Source: Atopobiaceae bacterium
Lineage (GTDB): Bacteria > Actinomycetota > Coriobacteriia > Coriobacteriales > Atopobiaceae
Direction of reading: 5' to 3'
Assembly: GCA_017510785.1 (NCBI GenBank)
Contig: JAFWMH010000020.1
Span: 1-64,000, forward strand
Length of the DNA stretch: 64,000 nt
Shown: in pieces, positions 34,060 through 42,327 of the stretch
Position numbering within the stretch: position 1 is the first letter of the stretch
Layout of the letters: each line of letters begins with the position of its first letter
The notes under the pieces: model-generated
Seen by the model: only the letters and a program-made list of their open reading frames with translations
The model's database searches: none
Told to the model about the DNA's origin: nothing
Made by a program: the position numbers and the translations under genes

Positions 34060-34169
34060 GGTTCTGCTCCTTTCGTGAAGATGACGTTATTGTAACACGT
34101 GCCAACTCTCATTGTAGTCGTGAGGTGGCCGCCTTTTGGGAACGCACTGTGCGAAAGGAGATACGGCAG

Positions 34170-34202
34170 TTGCGTGGCCGAGCTGTGAGCAAGGCCACGC
34201 AA
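34170..34202. terminator. Hairpin between the small acidic gene and the SH3 gene
   Basis: TTGCGTGGCC (34170-34179) pairs with GGCCACGCAA (34193-34202), 10 bases with a 13-base loop. It lies just after the stop of the leftward small gene. No strong T-run follows on the minus strand, so termination is likely only partial. Confidence 0.5.
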
Positions 34203-34209
34203 TACTGCG

Positions 34210-34371
34210 TTACGACTCGTCGTCCTCGGTCTCGGCTTCTTCCTCGTCGTCGGTGATAACCTCCACGAGGGCCTCTTCGGCGAGGAGCTCGTCATCCGCT
34301 GGCTGGATGTGAGCAATGAGCTCGCGCTGATGCTTGACGTTCTCAATCGATGGGTTCTCTGCAAGGATCAT
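34210..34371 (-). CDS. Small acidic protein (53 aa)
   Basis: On the minus strand GGAGG lies five bases before ATG (34371-34369). The product begins MILAENPSIENVKHQRELIA and ends in a very acidic tail (VITDDEEEAETEDDES). The perfect ribosome binding site and hairpin after the stop support a real gene that is below common length cut-offs. There are no cysteines or membrane segments. Acidic tails of this kind occur in small partners of basic proteins, but I recognise no family. Confidence 0.62.
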   Translation of the reverse strand: MILAENPSIENVKHQRELIAHIQPADDELLAEEALVEVITDDEEEAETEDDES

Positions 34372-34814
34372 ACTGACCTCCAATCACGCGAACGCTGATG
34401 CATTCATCGTATCACGCAGGTTGTATTCGAACGGGCAAGTTGGCGCGGAAAACTTGACCGGTTGGAGTGAACCGGCTAGAGGTGTTGGGTGATTGTGCGC
34501 GGCGTGGTTAGTTATGCCGAAATTTCGACTTTTTTGGGGGACTGACGAAGTATAGGACGTGCTGACCTGCGGCGATTTGGGGTCATATACTCAACATGAG
34601 CGTTTTTTGTCGAAAAAGCGGCATAACTCGCCAGCTTCCTAGTTGTGCGGGGAAAATGCTTGCCCGAAACGCTTGTTTTGGGGGTGTGCTGTGGGTTTGT
34701 TTAGCCGTTTGCTAGGCGCGGTTCTTCGGTTGCGCTCGCGACGGTCTCTCGGTCTTGCGCTCATGGTAGACTACAACGAAGAATCGTTTTGTTCGAAGCC
34801 GTGCGGGGGTACCC
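34372..34814. other. Intergenic region between divergent genes
   Basis: These 443 bases separate the leftward small gene from the rightward unknown pair. They hold the inverted-repeat-bounded element at 34510-34628 and a long T/G-rich leader with CTCGGTCTTGCGCTCATGGTAGA just before the rightward gene. No gene is supported. Confidence 0.5.
34510..34628. repeat. 119-base element bounded by 20-base inverted repeats
   Basis: AGTTATGCCGAAATTTCGAC (34510-34529) and the reverse complement of 34609-34628, AGTTATGCCGCTTTTTCGAC, match at 17 of 20 positions. The core contains TTTTTTGGGG and GCGTTTTTT near each end. It has the shape of a MITE or a protein-bound site pair; no coding capacity. Confidence 0.65.
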
Positions 34815-36188
34815 ATGGCACAAATGGTCAAGGCCTCGTTCATCTATAAGGGACACAAGCGCGACGGTGGCGGCGAAGGCGACGTTTTGGCTGCCACAGC
34901 GAGCATCCCTGCCGGCTGGAGCACGAGGGCGTGGCGTACGGACGAGCAACAGAGTTGGGATCGGCCCTTTTGTTTGGATATTGTGGCTGCTGCGCGTCCC
35001 GACGGAAGCGGCCCGAGGCTTGCCGCCGATACTGGCGAGGCGTTTTCGTGGTTCGATTTAGCCAGCATGTCGGAGTCGATGGGTTTGGGTGCGCCACAAG
35101 CGATGCTGCCCTTTGGAGGTTTGGGTGGCGTTGGCGGACTGTTCGGCCTTCTTGGCGGTTTTGGTGGCGCTGACATGGGTGGTGCGTCACCCTTTCCTGG
35201 CCCGATGCAAATGAGCGTGCCGAAGCCTCGCACGGGCCGTCCCGAATGGCAGTTCTTCACGCTTCCCGACTATTTGGACGAGCTGATGGTCGAGATGGAC
35301 GATGGGGCCATTGCGAGGCGTCAAATCTGGCTGCTCGGGGAGGCAATCGTTGGAGAAACCGAGCAGGAAATGCTCAACCGCGAGAGGGCTCTTGCGGAGT
35401 CTGAAGAGAAGAGCTGGCGTGAGCTAGGAGTTTCGGGTCTCGAGATGCGCGTGAACGCTGCCATCGACCGCACGATGGTGCGGCATTGGCGAATGGTGGA
35501 TTCCCGTGGCGTTATGCTTCACGTCCTCATTGGGGCGAAGGTTCGCGGCGTCGACAAGCTGTGCTACAGGGAAGGCACGGCGCCCAACTCTATGCTGTGG
35601 TCGGCACCGTTCGGTCAGGCGAAGCGGGGGCATGCACTGCACTACGATGTGGAGTGGCTCGTCGAGAGGCGCTTCTACGGGTTTTGCGCGGAAGGTGAAT
35701 GCGACATCGACTGGTTCCGTAACGTCGTTGTTCGTTTTGGGGCATCGCTGCGGTTCAATAAAAACCTTATGGACGAGATGGAGAGGGAGCGTTGCCGCCT
35801 GCGAGAGGCTGGACGGCGCGAAGGTGAGAGGGCGCGCGAGGATTTCCATCGCTTCAACCAGGGCTTCGACGCGAGAATGCGCGCAAATGATGCGGAGCGT
35901 CAGGAGCGCATGCGACGTCACGAAGAGCAACTTCAGGCCGATCGCGAGCGGCGTCGGCGGCAAGACGCGCAGATGGAGCGCGACAGACGTGTGCGACATG
36001 CTTGGAGCAATGCCATTCGCGGGACGGAAGAATACTGTGACCCTTACGGGCATCGCATGGAGACGCGCGTGACGGGACCCAACCAGCGGGCGTTTTACGA
36101 CCGCCGGACGGGACGAACCATTATGTCGGACGTGTCGGATGTAGACAAACCCTCCGACTGGGAGGAGCTGCCAAAGTGGCAGTGGTGA
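34815..36188 (+). CDS. Unknown protein with Gly-rich linker and charged coiled coil
   Basis: ATG 34815 follows GGGGGTACCC, a poor site. The 457-residue product has no signal peptide. Residues about 1-85 form a possible beta-rich domain (KASFIYKGHKRDGGGEGDVL, FCLDIVAAARPDGSG), about 90-135 a Gly/Phe/Met-rich low-complexity run, about 140-310 a globular region, and about 315-400 a highly charged helix (ERERCRLREAGRREGERARE, then repeated RRRHEEQLQ-type heptads). The end (TGPNQRAFYDRRTGRTIMSD) looks like a small folded tail. I do not recognise the family. The next gene starts 28 bases downstream, so the two form a pair. Confidence 0.7.
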   Translation: MAQMVKASFIYKGHKRDGGGEGDVLAATASIPAGWSTRAWRTDEQQSWDRPFCLDIVAAARPDGSGPRLAADTGEAFSWFDLASMSESMGLGAPQAMLPFGGLGGVGGLFGLLGGFGGADMGGASPFPGPMQMSVPKPRTGRPEWQFFTLPDYLDELMVEMDDGAIARRQIWLLGEAIVGETEQEMLNRERALAESEEKSWRELGVSGLEMRVNAAIDRTMVRHWRMVDSRGVMLHVLIGAKVRGVDKLCYREGTAPNSMLWSAPFGQAKRGHALHYDVEWLVERRFYGFCAEGECDIDWFRNVVVRFGASLRFNKNLMDEMERERCRLREAGRREGERAREDFHRFNQGFDARMRANDAERQERMRRHEEQLQADRERRRRQDAQMERDRRVRHAWSNAIRGTEEYCDPYGHRMETRVTGPNQRAFYDRRTGRTIMSDVSDVDKPSDWEELPKWQW

Positions 36189-36215
36189 CGAGGAAAAAAT
36201 GATGAGGAGACAAAC

Positions 36216-37247
36216 ATGTGCAATGCGTTGGCGAGCGAAAAACCGTTGACCAGCGATGCTGAACCCTTGGACCGGGCAAATGAGGGTGTTATCGTTCAGG
36301 GTCCAGCGGTGTTGGAAGCTTTGGCGCGGAGGTTTCCGCAGCTTTATGTGGCTCCGGCCGAGGGAGTGCAGGATTCGCATCGAATGGCTCGCGGGCGCGG
36401 CATTGTGCCTGAGGGCGCAAACTTGAACCACTTCGAAGGCAGTCCGAACGACGAGCTGCGCGAGGTGAATACGTCAACCGGGCCGGTAGAGGTGTTGTTC
36501 TTGGAGCGCCGCCGTGACTTTGAGACGTTCCTGCAAATAATGGCGCACAGGTCGACGCCCAAACCAATTGCTCGAACGGTGGGTGCCATGACGTTTATGG
36601 GATTGGCCGATTGGGGCAAGGTGTTCGATGCGCACGAGGCGTACGTGGCTTCAGGTGGTGATGATTGGGGGCACGAGTTTGCGCGGCTGGCGAAGGAGCC
36701 TCGGGCATTTCGCAGCGAATTCGTGGTTATCTCCGAAGGTCCCTATAGCAACGTGCCCGCCGACGAGACGCCGTATGCGCCTGACGAATGGCTTCGCATT
36801 TCGCGCGAGATTCGTCTCCATCACGAGTGTGCTCACGTTGTGTGCAGGCGTTCCATGCCCGATGACGTACTGCCCGTGTGGGATGAGATTACCGCCGACG
36901 TGGTGGGGCTCTTGTTTGCGACGGGAGGCTACGATGCCTCGCTTGCTACGCGTTTCCTTGGGGTTTCTGAACGCGGATTCACTGGCGGACGACTTGAGGA
37001 ATACCTCAACGAGGAACAGATGGCTCGCATAGACGAGATTGCCGCCGAGCTTTACGATGTATGCGGGCGCATCGAGCAGATGTGCGGTACGGATCGGGAG
37101 AGCAAGTCCGATTGGGCTGTTGACCCCGGGCACACGAGCGAATCAGTTCCGGTGAGCGAATCCGGGCAGGTCGTTGGTCCCTCCGAGGCTTCCGACCCGT
37201 TCTCGTTCTTAATGGAGCTGAAGCGTTCTCCGCTTATACCATACTGA
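36216..37247 (+). CDS. Unknown protein with HECAH metal-binding motif
   Basis: ATG 36216 follows GAGGAGACAAAC. The 343-residue product has no signal peptide. Near residues 205-215 RLHHECAHVVCRR contains H-E-x-x-H, and DEITADVVGLLF about 20 residues later offers a Glu third ligand, as in gluzincin-type zinc peptidases. Other parts (LNHFEGSPNDELREVNTSTG, FGPVEVLFLERRRDFETFL) match nothing I know. The C-terminal 60 residues are disordered. It could be a protease acting on its coiled-coil partner at 34815; that is inference from motif and pairing. A good terminator follows. Confidence 0.68.
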   Translation: MCNALASEKPLTSDAEPLDRANEGVIVQGPAVLEALARRFPQLYVAPAEGVQDSHRMARGRGIVPEGANLNHFEGSPNDELREVNTSTGPVEVLFLERRRDFETFLQIMAHRSTPKPIARTVGAMTFMGLADWGKVFDAHEAYVASGGDDWGHEFARLAKEPRAFRSEFVVISEGPYSNVPADETPYAPDEWLRISREIRLHHECAHVVCRRSMPDDVLPVWDEITADVVGLLFATGGYDASLATRFLGVSERGFTGGRLEEYLNEEQMARIDEIAAELYDVCGRIEQMCGTDRESKSDWAVDPGHTSESVPVSESGQVVGPSEASDPFSFLMELKRSPLIPY

Positions 37248-37262
37248 GGCCGCGTACAAAAA

Positions 37263-37311
37263 ATGCGGAGCGGAGGGGGCCAAACGCCCTCTCTGCCCCG
37301 CATGATTTTAT
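37263..37311. terminator. Bidirectional terminator
   Basis: ATGCGGAGCGGAGGGGGC (37263-37280) pairs with GCCCTCTCTGCCCCGCAT (37286-37303) with few mismatches, followed by GATTTTAT on the plus strand and preceded by AAAAAA for the minus strand. It serves the rightward pair and the leftward NADH oxidase gene. Confidence 0.78.
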
Positions 37312-37393
37312 CTGCTATATGGCCCGCTCCTCAGCCCTGATCCTCAGCCCTAATCCTCAAGCATGCGAGCAGCGACGTCAGCTTCGTTTTCGT

Positions 37394-38737
37394 TTACTCG
37401 GCCTGAAGCGCCGCGAGCGTGATGTAGTTGTACGGCGCGTTGAAGTGGGGGAGGAAGAAGATGTCGAGGAGCTTGAGCTCGTCGATGGTGACCTTCTTCT
37501 CGACGGCAAGGCTAAACATGTTGATGTTGCCGTGCATGTCGTACGTGCTGGCGATTTGGGCGCCCAGAATGGCACGCGTGTTGGCATCGTAAACGATCTT
37601 GCACGTGGCGTCGGGGTTGTCGTGCTCGATGAAGGGGGCCTTTTGGCAACCGGTGACGGTGGTCGTCTTTACCTCGATGCCCGCGCGTTTGGCGGCGGAC
37701 TCGGTGAGGCCGGTCGATACCATCTTGAGGTCGTAAATGCAAATGCCGCTGGATCCCTGTACGCCCGCCGTTTCGAGTGCGGTGCCACCAATGTTGTGGC
37801 CGGCAACGATGCCGCTACGTACGGCGTTGGACGCGAGTGCGATGTAGCCGGGCTCGCCGTCGAGCGAGTTGTTGAAGATGGTGGCGCAGTCGCCCACGGC
37901 GTACACGTCGGGAATGCTGGTTTGCTGATGACGATCGACCAAGATGGCACCATTTGCGAAGAGCTTCATCCCCGAGTCCTTAACGAGTTCGTTGTTCGGG
38001 CGGAAGCCGATGCACACGCACACCATGTCCACGTCGTAAGATCCCTTGTTGGTGACGAGCTTGGTTACCTTGCCGTCTGTGCCCTCGAAGCGGTCTACGC
38101 CCTCACCGTAATGCGCCTCGATGCCGTTATCGGCGAGGTTTTGGGCCATGCGCTCGCTGAACTCGGGGTCGAAGTTGTTTGCCATGCAGGTGGGCGCCAT
38201 ATCGACGAGGAGGGTGTGACGGCCGTTGCGCTGGAAGGCCTCGGCGAGTTCCACGCCGATGTAGCCGGCACCGACGACGGCGACGGTCTTGATGGACGGG
38301 TTCTCGAGTTTGTCGACGACTTCCTTGGCATCTTGGAAGAGCTTGACTTGCTGAATGTTTTCGAGGTCGCCGCCCTCGAAGCGAGGAAGGATGGGGAGCG
38401 ATCCCGTTGCGAGGATGAGCTTATCGTAGGACTCCTCGTATGCAACGCCGTCCTTGTCTTTTGCGTACACGACTTTGGCGTCGAAGTCGATGTGCTCGAC
38501 GGGGCACTCCATGTGTATGGTGCAGCCCTTTGCCTCGAACTGCTCCTTGGTTTGGTAGAAGAGCCCGTCGGGGCCGCTAATTTGGTTGCCAATCCACAGG
38601 GCCATGCCGCAGCCCAGGAAGCTGATGTTCGAGTTGGCATCGAAGGCAACCACCTCGTTGCCCTCGTAGTTGTCCAGAATGGTGTTGATGGCGGCGGTGC
38701 CTGCGTGGTTGGCGCCGACGACGACGATCTTGCTCAT
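37394..38737 (-). CDS. nox: NADH oxidase (FAD-dependent, H2O-forming type)
   Basis: ATG at 38737 follows GAGAGGGG. MSKIVVVGANHAGTAA gives the FAD Rossmann site and conserved His11; SFLGCGMALWIG contains the redox-active Cys43 that cycles through sulfenic acid in NADH oxidase and peroxidase. TVAVVGAGYIGVELAEAF is the NADH site and IPDVYAVGDCATIFN the second FAD motif. At 447 residues the length is typical. It reduces O2 to water with NADH, protecting an anaerobe from oxygen and regenerating NAD+. It is monocistronic. Confidence 0.9.
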   Translation of the reverse strand: MSKIVVVGANHAGTAAINTILDNYEGNEVVAFDANSNISFLGCGMALWIGNQISGPDGLFYQTKEQFEAKGCTIHMECPVEHIDFDAKVVYAKDKDGVAYEESYDKLILATGSLPILPRFEGGDLENIQQVKLFQDAKEVVDKLENPSIKTVAVVGAGYIGVELAEAFQRNGRHTLLVDMAPTCMANNFDPEFSERMAQNLADNGIEAHYGEGVDRFEGTDGKVTKLVTNKGSYDVDMVCVCIGFRPNNELVKDSGMKLFANGAILVDRHQQTSIPDVYAVGDCATIFNNSLDGEPGYIALASNAVRSGIVAGHNIGGTALETAGVQGSSGICIYDLKMVSTGLTESAAKRAGIEVKTTTVTGCQKAPFIEHDNPDATCKIVYDANTRAILGAQIASTYDMHGNINMFSLAVEKKVTIDELKLLDIFFLPHFNAPYNYITLAALQAE

Positions 38738-39068
38738 GGAAACCCCTCTCCGAATGCGAATACCTCTCCACCCAGTTCGACAAGAGGACGACAATCTTGG
38801 TTATGAAAATCCTCTTCGAACGGGTGGCACTTCGTCACACCAGCTTAACACGGTAGAGTTCATTCGACGGCGGATAAGAGCATCGAGACGGCCGACGGCA
38901 TAAGGTGTTCGTCCCGATAGCTGGTTGCATGATTGCAGTCGGCGCAAAATGCGGTAAGCTTGCACGGCGCACGGCGCACGACACACGGTGTACAAAGCAC
39001 CGCGTGCGCGTACGGCGTACGGCATTGGTCATTTGCAGGATAGCGAGCTTGTAAGATGGGACGGGCTT
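38738..39068. other. Intergenic region between nox and the CHR genes
   Basis: 331 bases between divergent genes. A run of related CGGCGCACG/CGCACGACA/CGCGTACGG words lies at 38963-39023, an imperfect short tandem repeat. No gene and no strong promoter is seen. Confidence 0.45.
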
Positions 39069-39653
39069 ATGGCTAACGAACCACAACGACTGGAAAGGCT
39101 GCCCAGCAGGCTGCTGGCCCTCTTCTTGGCAACGTTTACCATTAGTGCGACGGCGAATTCAGGCTATGCGATTATCGCCGTGATGCGGGACGACTTCGTT
39201 AACAAGCGCAAGTGGTTTACCGAGGACGAGATGAACGACTACATTGCCATAGTGCAGAGTTGTCCGGGTCCCATGGCGGTTACCTCATCAATGATTGTGG
39301 GGTATCAGAGCGCTGGCCTTCTCGGTTCGCTGGCCGCAGTGCTGGGAGTGATCATTCCGCCGTTTGCGGTGATGGTGCTTGTCACCGTTTTTTATCAGGC
39401 CATCGTGAGCAACCCCTATGTAACCATCTTTATGCGAGGCATGCAGATGGGTGTTGTGGCGATGCTGCTCGATGTTTGCATTGGACTCTTCCGCGACGCC
39501 ACGAAAAAGTCGAAGGCGTATCCGCTGGCTATTATGCTGCTCGCATTCCTGTACGTTCGCATCACGGGCTGCTCCATTATGTGGCTTGCCTTGGGGTGCG
39601 GCGTGGTCGGAGCCGTTAAGGCGCTGCTCGTCAAGAGGGAGGTTGAAGCTTGA
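39069..39653 (+). CDS. Short-chain CHR (chromate transport) family protein, subunit 1
   Basis: ATG 39069 follows GGGACGGG. The 194-residue membrane protein has the CHR pattern: FLATFTISATANSGYAIIAVMRDDFV, FTEDEMNDYIAIVQSCPGPMAVTSSMIVGYQ and GSLAAVLGVIIPPFAVMV. Five to six helices correspond to half of a long-chain ChrA. With the following gene it forms the usual short-chain pair that works as a heterodimer. Substrate is not necessarily chromate; many pairs have unknown physiological anions. Confidence 0.87.
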   Translation: MANEPQRLERLPSRLLALFLATFTISATANSGYAIIAVMRDDFVNKRKWFTEDEMNDYIAIVQSCPGPMAVTSSMIVGYQSAGLLGSLAAVLGVIIPPFAVMVLVTVFYQAIVSNPYVTIFMRGMQMGVVAMLLDVCIGLFRDATKKSKAYPLAIMLLAFLYVRITGCSIMWLALGCGVVGAVKALLVKREVEA

Positions 39654-39717
39654 ATGCCATTTGCTCTCGGTTGGCGAGCGTCAAGGCGCCAATCGCAAAG
39701 GAGGAGGTCGATGCGAA

Positions 39718-40290
39718 GTGATCGACTTGGGGCTTTTGTTGCGCATTTTTGTTACCTTCGTGCGGATAGGGGCCGTGGCGTTTGGAGGTGCCTATGCGGC
39801 CATTCCCCTCGTCGAGCAGGAAGTGGTGGGAAACGCCGGGTTTATGACCTACGACGAGTTCGTCGACCTCCTTGCGCTGGACGAAATCACGCCCGGACCC
39901 ATACTCATCAATAGTGCAACGTTCGTTGGCATGAAGGTGGCAGGCGTTCCTGGCGCCGTTGCGGCTACCCTGGGCTGCATTTTCGTTCCGTGCATTGTGG
40001 CCATCGCGCTGTTGTTTTTGTTCCGCAGGTTCAAGGAAACGAGGCTGGTGCAGAGCATCGTCTTAACGCTCAAATGCATGGCATTGGCGCTCATTGTTTC
40101 GACGATGGTTAAGCTGGGGGCCAATGCGGTTATGCCCGATGCATCTCATCCGGATGTGACGCACGGCATATACGCTTCGGCGGTTATGTGCGTGGCGTTT
40201 TACCTCATGCATTGGAAAAAGCTGAGTCCCTTGCCCGTTATGTTGGGCTGCGGTGCACTTAACGTCGTGGTAAACATGCTGGGTATGTGA
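39718..40290 (+). CDS. Short-chain CHR family protein, subunit 2
   Basis: GTG 39718 is chosen because GGAGGAGG lies about ten bases upstream; the longer frame overlaps the previous gene. The 190-residue product shows VRIGAVAFGGAYAAIPLVEQEVV, MTYDEFVDLLALDEITPGPILINSATFVGMKVAG and LGCIFVPCIVAIALLFLF, the other half of the CHR module. It sits 64 bases after subunit 1. Confidence 0.85.
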   Translation: MIDLGLLLRIFVTFVRIGAVAFGGAYAAIPLVEQEVVGNAGFMTYDEFVDLLALDEITPGPILINSATFVGMKVAGVPGAVAATLGCIFVPCIVAIALLFLFRRFKETRLVQSIVLTLKCMALALIVSTMVKLGANAVMPDASHPDVTHGIYASAVMCVAFYLMHWKKLSPLPVMLGCGALNVVVNMLGM

Positions 40291-40420
40291 CGGTAGTTCA
40301 CTGTTTGCGGATTCCATTCCGTGGAGCTTTGTGTGCTGCCGGGGCCGGCTAATGTGTTCCAAACGTGTCGTCGAACGCGCTATTATACGTGAGCGAGTCA
40401 AAACGCAGTTGGGAGGGCGT

Positions 40421-41548
40421 ATGCGTAATAATGATGAAAATGCGGCGGTTGGAGATGTGGCAATGATTGACGCGTGCCCCGATCGTCCGTCCACGAACGA
40501 GCGGCAAACAAAGTTGTTCTTTTCGTCGGACTACATGGAGGGGGCGCATCCGGCAATACTGGAGCGGCTGCTGCAAACTAACATGGAAATAACCGCAGGC
40601 TATGGATTAGACAAGTACTCGCAGAGTGCGCGGGCAAAAATACGGTCCGCTTGTGATGCGCCTGAGGCGGACGTGTTCTTTCTGGTAGGCGGAACGCAAA
40701 CGAACGCGACGGTTATCGACGCGCTCCTTCGGTCGTACCAGGGTGTAATCGCCGCGGAAACGGGACACATCAGCACGCATGAGGTCGGAGCCATCGAATT
40801 CGGTGGACACAAGGTGCTTACTCTGCCGCCGCACAACGGAAAGCTCGCTGCTGAGGACGTCGAGCGTTGTTTGGAATCGTACCGTGCCGACGAGAATCGC
40901 GACCACATGGTGATGCCCGGTATGGTGTACGTGTCGCAACCCACAGAGTGTGGAACGCTGTACTCGCTGGAAGAGCTCGAACACTTAAGCAGCGTTTGCC
41001 GCGCGCACAGTATGCCTCTCTACCTAGACGGCGCGCGGCTCGCGTATGCTTTGGCTTGCCCCGAAAACGACGTCACGTTGCCTGACGTCGCTCGCCTTTG
41101 CGACGCGTTTTACATCGGCGGAACCAAATGCGGCGCTCTGCTCGGCGAGGCTGTCGTTATTCCGCGTGCGGGATACATCCCCCATTTCTTCTCGATTATC
41201 AAGCAGCATGGGGCCCTGCTCGCGAAAGGTCGCATTGCGGGCATACAGTTCGACGTGTTGTTCTCTAACGGACTATACGACGAAATTGGGGAGGTGGCGA
41301 TACGTGCCGCCAATCGCCTTCGTGCGGCGCTGGCCGAAAACGGATACAAGCTGGCCTTCCACGCACCAACGAACCAGATTTTCGTTACGCTCCAACGGGA
41401 CCAGGCGTCATGGCTCGCAGAGAAGGTCGAGATGGCGTTTTGGGAGAACGTTGACGACGAGCACGTCGTTATGCGAATCGCCACGAGCTGGGCCACGCGT
41501 GACGAGGACGTCGATGCGCTCGTTGAGGTTCTGGGAGCTGGTGCCTGA
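40421..41548 (+). CDS. PLP-dependent threonine aldolase-like lyase
   Basis: ATG 40421 follows GGGAGG; the frame is open for 30 more codons without a site. The 375-residue enzyme has FFSSDYMEGAHPAIL, FFLVGGTQTNATVIDALL, SQPTECGTLYSLEEL, PLYLDGARLAYAL (PLP Asp) and FYIGGTKCGALLGEAVV with the Schiff-base Lys in GGTKCG. This is the beta-eliminating lyase / low-specificity threonine aldolase family, which splits L-threonine to glycine and acetaldehyde. TATTAT at 40381-40386 may be its -10. Confidence 0.85.
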   Translation: MRNNDENAAVGDVAMIDACPDRPSTNERQTKLFFSSDYMEGAHPAILERLLQTNMEITAGYGLDKYSQSARAKIRSACDAPEADVFFLVGGTQTNATVIDALLRSYQGVIAAETGHISTHEVGAIEFGGHKVLTLPPHNGKLAAEDVERCLESYRADENRDHMVMPGMVYVSQPTECGTLYSLEELEHLSSVCRAHSMPLYLDGARLAYALACPENDVTLPDVARLCDAFYIGGTKCGALLGEAVVIPRAGYIPHFFSIIKQHGALLAKGRIAGIQFDVLFSNGLYDEIGEVAIRAANRLRAALAENGYKLAFHAPTNQIFVTLQRDQASWLAEKVEMAFWENVDDEHVVMRIATSWATRDEDVDALVEVLGAGA

Positions 41549-41723
41549 GGCGATAGCGGCAGGCGCCTGAGGAAATGGCAGCAGACACCTGAGGCGTTGG
41601 TGCGGACGCGTTTCCTCGTTATGAGCTCGGATGTTGGAGACGCCGGCAATCACGGGGCTTGCTATCGCCAACGCACTGTAAGATTCGAATTCGTACGGAG
41701 ACAAGGACTTACGGGGAGGACAC

Positions 41724-42146
41724 ATGGAACTGTGGTGGCCTATTGGCATGATTGTTGTATCGAACTTGTTTTATCACATATGCACGAAGGGCATACCGGC
41801 AGGATTGAACCCCTTTCTTTCGCTCGTGGTAACGTACGTGGTGGGCATGGTGCTCGCGCTCGGTGCCTACTTCCTCACGCGGGGTTCGTCGACGCTCGCG
41901 CAGGACGTGCGCTCCGTAAACTGGGCGCCCATCGTGCTGGGGCTGGCCATCGTGGGCTTGGAGGCGGGCAACGTCTTTATGTACCGTGCCGGATGGGACA
42001 TTAGCGTGGGGTCGCTCTTGTACAACATCTTGCTAGCGGTAATACTTGTTGGTGTTGGCGCGCTCTTTTACCACGAGCAGATAACCCCCGCCAGGATTGC
42101 TGGCGTTGTCGTGTGCTGCGTCGGGCTGTGGCTCTTGGCGCGGTAA
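41724..42146 (+). CDS. Small DMT/EamA-type membrane transporter
   Basis: ATG 41724 follows GGGGAGGA. The 140-residue protein has four to five helices (MIVVSNLFYHICTKGIPAG, SLVVTYVVGMVLALGAYFL, WAPIVLGLAIVGLEAGNVFMY, LLYNILLAVILVGVGALFYHEQI, IAGVVVCCVGLWLLA), that is one EamA half; such proteins dimerise. Between this gene and the previous one, three GCCTGAGG-type units about 23 bases apart form a weak repeat. Its last about 100 bases recur at 43974-44076 beyond the AAA-ATPase gene. Confidence 0.82.
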   Translation: MELWWPIGMIVVSNLFYHICTKGIPAGLNPFLSLVVTYVVGMVLALGAYFLTRGSSTLAQDVRSVNWAPIVLGLAIVGLEAGNVFMYRAGWDISVGSLLYNILLAVILVGVGALFYHEQITPARIAGVVVCCVGLWLLAR

Positions 42147-42216
42147 GTTTGGTGCCCCGCCTTGGTGAATGGTGACCAACCCGCTGCTTAGGTTCGGACC
42201 CGGCCCCTAACCGGCG

Positions 42217-42316
42217 GGAATGGTACCGGACCTTGGCAACGGGTGTTGAATCGTGGAAGTCTTCGGAGGAGCTTGGCATGCTGGAATGGTACCGGACCTT
42301 GGCAACGGGTGTTGAA
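42217..42316. repeat. Direct repeat of 34 bases, two copies
   Basis: The 34 bases from GGAATGGTACCGGACCTTGG to GGGTGTTGAA occur identically at 42217-42250 and 42283-42316, 66 bases apart, between the DMT gene and the end of the leftward AAA-ATPase gene. They may be a mark of insertion or a regulatory repeat. Confidence 0.85.
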
Positions 42317-42327
42317 CCCGACGCGCC

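Noticed and set aside
37319..38806. 495-codon plus-strand frame opposite nox
   Set aside because: Shadow of the NADH oxidase gene; Val/Glu/Asp-rich with no motifs.
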